In this document: in pieces, positions 1 to 9,600 of the stretch
Numbering within the stretch: position 1 is the stretch's first letter
Layout: every line of letters begins with the position of its first letter
Assembly: GCA_905221605.1 (NCBI GenBank)
Contig: CAJNDS010001211.1
Coordinates: forward strand, 1 to 28,758
DNA from: Symbiodinium natans
Lineage: Eukaryota; Sar; Dinophyceae; Suessiales; Symbiodiniaceae
Length of the DNA: 28,758 bases
Reading direction: 5' to 3'
The notes under the pieces: model-generated
The model's database searches: none
What the model was told of the DNA's origin: nothing
The model's input: only the letters and a program-made list of their open reading frames with translations
Program-made: the position numbers and the translations under genes

Positions 1-642
1 TGGGATCCTCTGTAGGGCAGGCGAGAAAAGCTTGCCCATGAGCTCAGAGGTCACATGGAAGCACGTGTACTTCGACGCTCCACGACTGAGAAGTTCAACC
101 TTTCTGCAAATGTCATCATGCCTTGTCGCGTCCAGAACTCCTGCAGATCGTGGTCCCCATGCGATATTGGCGAGGTCCTGTGCATATCGGTAGAGCACAT
201 CGATCCAACCCCCCAGGGTAGAGTCCTGAAGAGCTGAGGTGTCTGCGTCTCCCTCTGCAAAAACCCGGACCCCATGATCCCTGTAGTATTGTTCATACAG
301 GATCGTCCAGTGTGACGTGGGGTGCTCTGCACGCAATGCGCGCCACCGATACACAGGAACAATCCCAAGAAACAACTCATCGTCCGCAGCATCGGCATCT
401 GGCTCGACCACAGCGTCAGCCAGGTCCCGATAGGAAGGCGGGAGCAACAGTCCAGCCATGGCGTCAGCCCGGCGATCGGGGTCCTGCAAGGCAAGCTTGA
501 AGTCCTCGATGCGAGCCTTCCGCTCTTCCTGGGAAAGAGCAAGTGCCATTCCTTCGGACAATGGAATCGCGGGACACACAGGAGCGTAGGAATGATGAAG
601 GGCTTGTGCCACCGCTGCGGTAGCTTTGCAATGTTCTTTGAA
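1..642 (-). other. Unassigned C-terminal tail of the polyprotein (residues 3130-3343, partial)
   Basis: Part of the polyprotein. The frame stays open for at least 214 more residues past the methyltransferase-like domain. The sequence looks like real globular protein, with aromatic and helical segments (WTILYEQYYRDHGVRVF, GGWIDVLYRYAQDLANIAWG) and an acidic stretch (EPDADAADDELFLG). I do not recognise a family. It may be another domain of the polyprotein, cut by the window edge. Confidence 0.7.
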
Positions 643-3600
643 TGCGCTGTGAATGGCTCTAGCAAGCGATTTGGGGTAATTCTCGGATTCTTTGAGGCAC
701 TTCGCATGCGAGTGATCACCAGTGCAAACTTTAGCGTGAATCTTCTTGTGTAATGTTTCAAGCGTAGTAGCAACGCACCATGGCTTTTTGACGGGATTAT
801 GACGTCTGTCTTTAAGTCCAAATCTACAACCGTCAAATTTAGCATAAACAAATGGATGAAGATCCAACCATTTTCGGATCTTACTCCAACCCCAATACTC
901 ACAGTCACGAGGCCATTCGACACAATACTGAACACCAACCTGGTCCAACCCCTGCGAAAGATCCACAAATGAAGCCCACAACTTCCTAAAATCCTTGCGT
1001 GCTTCCAGAACGGTATCGCGGTTTTTAGGTATTTTCAGGTTGATTCTGGTCCAAGCACTGCCCCCCGTACACGGGAGACTGACCCATGTGAGAACCTGAG
1101 CGCCAGCCCTGTGATAGGATTTGGCAATTTTCAGGACTTCTTTACGAGTATCAGGAGAATTCAAATCCATGCTTTCTGTGATGCGGACGACCTTGCATTC
1201 GGGAAATTCCGAATGAGCAAGTTCCCCAATAATAGAATCTTGATTACAACAAACCTCAATGATAACCCTTTGAGCTTTCCCCTCGGGCCTGGAGGGTTCT
1301 CCCTGCTCGGCAGTCGCCGCGCCAGCGGGATGAGCCTTTGTGCGCTCAAGCTTCCGCTGAGAGATGCCCAACAATCGTAGAGCATTGCTCCACTTCTCAG
1401 TGCTTGTAAACGGCTTTGTCAATATATCCGCTGCTTGGAGCAATGTGTTGATGTATGCAAGATCGTAGTGCTTCCTACGAAATTGTTCCGCTATCCAACC
1501 TAAGTTGATTCTCTGCGTTTTATCAGCGTGGCGGAAAGCAGGTGACTTGCCAGACTCGAGTATCCGAATGGTAGCTTGGTTATCTTCAAGAACAACTGGT
1601 TGAATGGAGTGAGGAACAGACATGATCAAACCCATATCTTTGCTGGTCCTAGAGATACCAATCTCATCAACATCAACACCCCCCGAACTCCTAATTCCGG
1701 CGGTCTCCCTATGGAGGATAGCCTCCGCCTCCGCGTGGCGGCGATATTCGGCAGTTGACCTCCGGTATACCAAGACGCCAGCTTCGAAGTCGGTTGGGGG
1801 CAACGTCCTTTCATCCTCATCAAGTTCTTCCCATGCAACGGCCTTCTGGTGAATTTCCCATTTCCCTTTCCGGAGCAACCAAAGATCCCTTATAGGATGG
1901 CTAGAGAGCTCAACGGGATTAGGTAGGGATTGCATCTTATTGAATACCTCAACCTGCCTTCCGTCAGAAAGGAGATACTTACCAGTTTTGGTGATCTTCG
2001 ACATTTCTGGGAAGGGGTGAGTCTTAGAGTTGAAATCACCTTTAGGTACGTCGCTTTTTAGTGCTTTCAGGGCTGCATCTCCCCCCGCGTTCAGGAGTAC
2101 GCTCCAAAGTGCGGATGAAGGAAGTCCCAGTGCCCTGAGAGACACGTTTGCACATACAACTTCAGCTTCAGTAGAGCTGAGCGCCGTGCTTGTTTGCTTC
2201 TTACTGAAGGCAGATAACGGAAAATAGGTATTAGGGCCTACAAGTGCGAGGAAGCCGCCTGAGGTGCTTTTGTTGTCGTGCTCTCCAGCGTGATCTGAGT
2301 CTGCAAACAGCCAGAGTTTGCAGTCCTTCAAATCATCTCCTATAAAACAGGACATGCGATGATCAAGCGTGGAGGCGACGTAGCACATAAGGCGGTGTAG
2401 TGCTTTGTCACAGTCGGTAGACCATTTGGTGATGCGGCTAGCCAGACTCTGCACAGCTCGAAGCAAATCAAAGCGAGCCATTCTAGCAGCGAAAAGTAGC
2501 TTCATGAGAACTCGGCTTGCGATGGGGGCTAGCTTCCCTTTCGGTTCAGCCTCCGCGTCAGTGGGGCGAGCGATCTTGTCATCATAAAAAGGTGTGGTCA
2601 CCTTTTTGAGGTGATGCCATTCCGGGCCTGTGAGTTCTTTGTACCTATCTACAGCTTGCTGCAGAAAAGAACTCATGTCGTAAACGACTTGCTTGGTCGG
2701 AGCATACATGGCACCTTTGTGATCGCTCAGCTGATTGACATCATAAAAGGCATGTTTGCGAGCTTCTTTCTTGGCGGAGTTCTTGTCTCTCACGCGCTTA
2801 ACTGCTGCAAGGGCGCTGTGCTCGGTGTGATTGGAAGTGGTAAGGTAGGTAACACCGGTCCAAAAGTCACTAGACTTCCGTCCAGGGCCCCCCGAATCCC
2901 ACGTCTCGGTTGGCGAGTCCTCTTTGCCTAGAGGAGCAGCCACGGTGAGTCTGTGCGACCCGAGGTCGAGGGCGAGGGCTTCCGCCGCGCGAGGTTTGAA
3001 TGGGACCTTGCGAGGCTGAACATGGTGCCGCACGATGACCCCTTCTTCCGGGAAGTACTCGGTGAAATCCTCCTTAACAACCACACTTGCAGGCTTGGCT
3101 GCGGGATCAGGCAAATGTTTGTCGAACACATGAGCAAAGGGATGATCTGAAGCATTCTGCTTCTCAGTGCGAGAGATGTGCTCACAACCCAAATATCTTC
3201 CGATTGGGGTAGGCATGTCCATATCGATGCGGGAGCCAATGAGTTCCCAGCCTTTGGCAAGGTTCTCTTTAGGCCCGGCCATCTTGAAGTCATCCACGTA
3301 CACTGCTAACAAGAGCCTAAGTGTCGGGTGAAAGAATACTGAGGGCCACGCCGCTGGGTAGACAAGCTCAAATCCTACCTCCTTGAGTCGTTTCTCGCAA
3401 TGTTGCTCCCAGAAGCCGCCGCTATCTGGGTGCCCGTAGAGGGCCAACCTCAAACGCACAACGGGATCTTTATATTTCCCTATCCACTCTTTAGGCCACC
3501 GCTCCCGCGGGAGGCGTACCCAAGTGTCTGCTCCTTTAAGGGTTGTCTGAGTGTACGCCTGTTTGCCATCTGCTTGTTCTACCCCATGGTTTGGGGCATG

Positions 3601-6600
3601 GCCATAGGCGTCGAGAACCTTCCCTGCCTCCATGGTAGCTGGACTGGAGCCCAGCTCGCTAAAGAGAGCAGTGTCGTTGTTCTCATCTCTGACATTATTA
3701 CCCTGAAAGACGGTTCGACCCTTGAACTTCCGTAAGGGGTTTCCTTTGGGAAGCTCGCTACCTTTTTCAACGCAGATTTCAAAGATCTTGCCTACATGGG
3801 CTTTCTTACCCTTCTTAGCAGCTTCTTTTGACACGTCATCCCACTCTCTGACAGTTGACATATCCCAGGCCTTCTTCTTGATGAGTTTATCCCATTCCAT
3901 ATCCAATGACGCTTGAGCGTCTGAATCCGTCATGAGTTCCTTTTTGCCCACTGGCCTAGCAACCATGGCAATGGCCTCAGTGATTTCCTGAAACGTTTCA
4001 GGGAATGCGCGGGCAACTTTGGTTCTATGCGGATCTTCAGCAGTTGGAACAGTAGGCATGCATGGGAAGTCCTGGGACCCAACAGTTGCTTGACCAGAAG
4101 AATCGGGACGTGCAATTACACTAAACTCGGTTCTACCAATCCATTTGTATGACAACTTCTTATTACGCCTCCTAACGTTGCGCCATTCATCTGCGTCGGG
4201 GATAATCTCTGTACCGCCTAGCGGCAGGTCAGGCGAAAACAACTCCTTTCTGGGAATGTAATGGAACCTGATCAACTTGTCCCCCCGGATGACCCATTCA
4301 TCCTTGGAAGCATTCGCCACTGCGGCAGGCTTGCCGCTGCTGCTTGATGAACCACCACCACCAGACTCGAGTTCTCTGAGAGCATTCTCCCGGACTTCGT
4401 CTTCAATCGCTTTGTCTTTCTGCTTCTTAGACAACCGAACCCAAAGATCAGATGGAATACTATCTGGCTTTCTGGAACCTCTGGTCCCGCCATATCTACG
4501 TCCCAGGGTACCCCCCGAGTCGTAGTAACCACCCCCTTCCGGAATGGGAATCATTTTCCCACTCTTTGGATCAATGACCAACGAGGGTTCATCCTTCCGG
4601 TCGGCGTCAACGGAGTCCTGCTCAAGAGCAGGCTCGGCATCTTGGTTCGTCAGCGATTGTGACACTGGGCCTTCTAACGCATCAGTAGCAAGACCTTGCT
4701 GGACCTTTTCGTACCTTTCACGCATGGGAAAAACAAACTCTCCGTTGGGAACATGAAACTGATAGGCCTTTACGGGTTTGAGGCATTCATGAAAATCCTG
4801 CCGATTTAATTCTTTGAGTGGAAGTGCAAGGATTTCATTTCGCCACTTCATCCCAGGCTGAAAATAATACCCAAGGAAAATTCCGGGCTCAGAAGTTGGT
4901 TCGAACCTGTCGCGCTTCCTGCGTTTGTTCTTGGGACCAACCCAGTAATCGACCCTACAACCAAAAGGAATGATCTTTCCCGGAAATGCGTGCCCGAAGC
5001 GTTTATACCAAGGTGTATACTTAGGCCCATTGAGGTTGCTAACATTGAAGGCTGCGCAGGAGTGCTCCAACGCCTGAGGCCAATACACATGGGACAGCCC
5101 AGCTTGGAGCAGGTTGCTTCTCGTGCCTTCGGTGGTTGCACGGACGGCTCTTTCAGCAATGGCATTGGATTGATGAATATAGGCTTTCGACAATTCATGT
5201 CTCCACCCAAGAAATTTCGCAGAGGAGATCAACTCTTGCGCTTGGTCACTGTAAAACACACCCACCTCGTCAGAGGAGGAAACAAAATGCTGCAACGCGG
5301 CAATGCACTCGTCCTCTGAACGAAGGGCAGAAGGATATGCATAAGTGAACCCGGTGAAAACGTCCTTCATAACCAACGCCAAACGCGACTCTTCAATGGC
5401 GACACCCTTATCCCGATAAACAATGATGTGGTCAGCAGTCAGGTGATCACCAAAGGCCTTGGCTTCGATGCTGTGCGTCCCGTCCGTTTGATAGGACGGC
5501 TGCTTGTACATCTTAGCCCTTTGGCATACGTCGCAGAATGGATTCTTTGGCTGATGGGACATCAAGTGATGGGTGCTTTTTGCTTCGGCTTTCAGCTTTT
5601 CAAAAGCACGCGATCTCTTGCCATCCCCTTCGGGCACTCGACCTGCTCCATCACCTGGAGCAACACTCACTCCTTCAGGATGAGGAGGCGAATCGCTCGG
5701 TTCAGCAGGTACGAGGCTTCCTCCTTCGTCTATCTTGTATAGCACGGACTCGGGAGGATGAGCAGGAGGTGGAAGGGGTGCTACCGCCTCACGCAATTGC
5801 TCTTCAACTCTAGACCAGTCCGGTTCAGGAGGAGAGGGTTTGGCCTTAGAGGATGCGGATTTCTCCTTAGGAGAGCTAGTTGGCTTACCCTTCGATTTGG
5901 TTTCGGGTTTTCTGGCACGATCTGGAGAGCTCTTGGGCAAGTCCATCATTGCTAGATCATGTAGTGTCATCTCTTCATCAATCTCGACAGGAGCAGCAGG
6001 AACCTCAACGCTCCTCCGCGGAACAAGGAACCCATACTCTTTCAATTTGGTAATCTCATCTGGGCTAAGTTTATGGATAGCTCGGTTGACATAGGCCGTG
6101 ATGCTCCACCTCTCACCTTTCCAGGGAGTGACGCAATGATAGGATTTGGGATTGAACGTCACAACATTCTCTCTTGAATCCCACAACTTCCCTACCACTG
6201 AATCTCCCGAAGGAGAGGTCATCACCTCAGTGTCACGTTGGTTCTTCTCGAGGCAGTTATCATGAACCCACAACTGCCCGCCTGTGAAGTCTCCAAGCGA
6301 GATTGTGAAATTGTCGTGGTCACGATGATTGTTCACATCCTTGTGCATCTTGACATCGGAATTACAATTCACAGCTAAGGACGTCACCGGCCCATCAACG
6401 CCATGCTTCCTAAGATATCCCAGGAGATACTGAATGACTTTGGGGTAGGACTTGGATCGTTTTGTGATCCCTTGCATTCCCCCATGAGAAAACGCTCCAA
6501 ACACGAGATATTTTGAGTCGCGGTCATCTTTGACGCGGATCGCACTGCGACGGCTCTTGGGCTGTTTGAAAGTTGATTCTTTGAGTAATTTCAAGCACGA

Positions 6601-9600
6601 CCGATGCGAAAAGTCCTGATTCTGGAGAAGCTCTTTCGCCACGATCTCGGGGTCCGTACGGCTCCCGCCTGATGATGCGGCGATCCTTCTTGCAGGGCAC
6701 GCAGTTCCTTCTTTCCATGATTTGAGGTATGGAACATTATCCCGTACATCAAGGTAAACCTTCCCACTGCCAGGAACTTTGAAGTATGGTCTCTGAAATC
6801 CTTTCCAAATGAAATCATACCCTTGCTCCATGCATCTCTGACCAACCGAAAGAACGCTCGGAGTGTTGGGCAACACATATGGCTTGGCAACGCTATTGAT
6901 GGAGGGAACCCCCACCTCGCATTGCCTGTTGGCATAGCCCGGACCATTCGCAGTAGAGATGTTGATTGGGCAGTCTGATTCAAATGGAACCAGATCCGCG
7001 AGCTCCCGCTCGGAGATGAGATCTTGAGCACTCCCTGTATCCCCTATCCATTCCATGGGATGAGAACATAACGCTGCATCTGGTTTGGCGGGGCACGTAA
7101 CCCTTAGACCCTTTGGAATGCAGTGGTCGCAACCAAACTCGGTATCACAACAGAAGTTGCACTTTGCAGGCACACCATCGAGACTGCTCCGCACAGATGC
7201 GCGTAGCATCCTTGCTGCCATGAGCGCATCCCTGGTGGATTGTGCGTTGCCCGATGGAACGTCCTCAGTAGACCAGCTACTTGTGAAGGTACGTTTGGGG
7301 TATTCAACAGAGTACTTCAATTCTCCATCTCTAAGAGGGAAGTTGATATAGTCAGGGCTGTCATCGAATGACACCGCTGCAAGCGCCAGGTGTGTAAACT
7401 CGGAATAATGAGAGGGCCAACACGACTCATCCTTCCGGAGAGTGTAAGCATCGGCATGGTGAGCCGTGCCTGCCATCATTGCTCCTAAAAGGCAAACCGC
7501 AGTAGGAATGGAATGACCACCGCCCTTCTTGCGACCTGAGCCCCCAGACTTCCGCGAGCCATTAGAACCCTTGGAGTTCTTACTGCCCTTTGAATCCTTA
7601 GAGCTAGGCCTAGAGCCTTTGCGATCTTTCTTCTTCTTCTTGTGCCTACCCTTACTCTTGTCAGAGTGCGCTGAGCCTTTCGCGCTGCCTCCGGACGGAG
7701 CCGCAGCACCTGGCTTTCCCGTATGCAGGAAGGTGCATTTGTCTCCACGGTCACAGCGACCTTGCTTGAAGAATTTGCACTCACGTGGACCGCGACTGGG
7801 AGAGCCTGTCCTCGAGGGACTGCGCGGACCACGGCCTCTGCCGGGTGTGGGTGTGCGAGGGCGCCCGGATGGCACCTGGTGCTTATACTTACACTTTTCA
7901 CCGTTTTTGCAACTACCATTCTTGACGAAGGCAATGCAGAAACCTTTGGGCACCTTCTGGGGTGCTGGCATGGCAGGCACCTGAGGGGCGCCTGACTGTC
8001 TTGCTATGCGCTCACGATTTCTCTCAAGTCTTTTGCGATTGATGTGCGCAGTGGCAGCATCATACAGAAATTTGAAGGACCTCTCAGCGGTTCCTTCTGC
8101 GGCTCTTTCGTAGACATTGATGTCGTGCTGAAGGGCTCGGCACTTTTTGATCTGTCTATGGAAGAGAGGTTCAAGGACTGTGTCTTCAGGTGTTTTCTGA
8201 ATCCCTGAAAGAACAGTATCCCAGTTCCTGATGAATGTCACCAAATTCTCGTTAGTCATGGTGACTGACAACAAGTCTTCCATATCATAAACAGAATTGT
8301 GCAAAGCATTGGTAGCAAAGTACTTGTGCAAGAGAAACAGGATCTGCCTACCTCTCACAAGCCTTCCGGCGTGAGCCTCCCTCTCTTTGAGGGTGTCCAT
8401 CTGGCGTGCAAAATCGCCTTCCAGAACATTGGTGATCGCCGACAAGATCTTTGCATCAAGCGTGGTGAAGCCGTCAGTGTTAATGAGATCGCTCTCCTTA
8501 GCATCCTTATCCCAAACGTTAGCAAGCCATTCAAAGGCTTTGTCTGGCTTGTTGGAGGCAGCAACGACTGCTTCGCGAACCCTAATCCGCCAATTGCGAT
8601 ACTGCTCGGGTGTAGGAAACTTAGGAAAGACGATCTTTTCGGCTTCTTTGGACTTGTTCTTGCTACCTTCATCCTCAGTATCCTTGTCATCCCCCGACTT
8701 CTTGCTACTCCTGGCCAGGGATTTGAGCAGAGCCTTGAGCTGCTTGGGAGATAATCCTGAGTCAGATGACGAGGAACTACTGGAATCCCTCTTCTTCTTC
8801 TTCTTTTTGTCTTTCTTCTTGCTCTTTTTCTTCTTGTGATGGCTACTGGAGTCATCATCATCACTGCCGCCGTCATCCCCATCATCTGGGCCACCACCGT
8901 CAGGGGGGCGTCGGAACCTTGGTCCCATGCCATCCTGCGGAGGCGTGTTGATAGGAATCGTCGGAACAAGTCCCGGGGGCACAGTGGGCACAGAGCTCGA
9001 GGCGTTGGCATGAGCCTCAAGAGCGGCAATTGCCTTGCTGAGCTGCAATTTGAGCTCAGCGTTCTCTCTCTCAGCTGCTTTCCGCTTCTCGGACTCCTGA
9101 CTAACGACTACTCTGAAGTCTCGGACCTCAGCAGAGAGGCGATTGATCTCAACCTCAGATGAAGCCTGCACTGCATTTGTTGCCTGGGCAGCAGAAACGC
9201 GTACACTGTCAAGCTCAGAGTTCATGAGATCAGCATTGCTCATGGCCTTAGCTTCCGCTAGGTGGAGTTGCTCCTGGAGCCTAGCATATGACAAATCTGC
9301 GTGCGATTCTGCAGATCTCAATTTTTCAGCCAAGGCATGAGCTTCACCGCGAGCCATGTTTATCTCAAGGGCCTGCGATTCCAATTGAGTTTGGCCTGTT
9401 GAGAATCTGGCTCTGGCTTGCTGTTCCTCTTCTCCAAGCCTTGTTTCGGCCTGAGCAAGTTCAACTCTTAGTTTCGACACTCCGGACATGACATGGCTAC
9501 CCATAGATAGCATCTGCTCCTGAAAACTGTTCGTGATCTGACCAAGGATCTGGTTATGGCGATGCTCAGCAATCTGTTCAATCAGAGGTGATCTATCATT

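Noticed and set aside
51-9029. Several minus-strand frames of 60-224 codons and many plus-strand frames in the first 10 kb
   Set aside because: They are shadows of the 3343-codon frame in other phases; the protein motifs (YVDD, DTG, CCCH, TKPF) occur only in the long frame.
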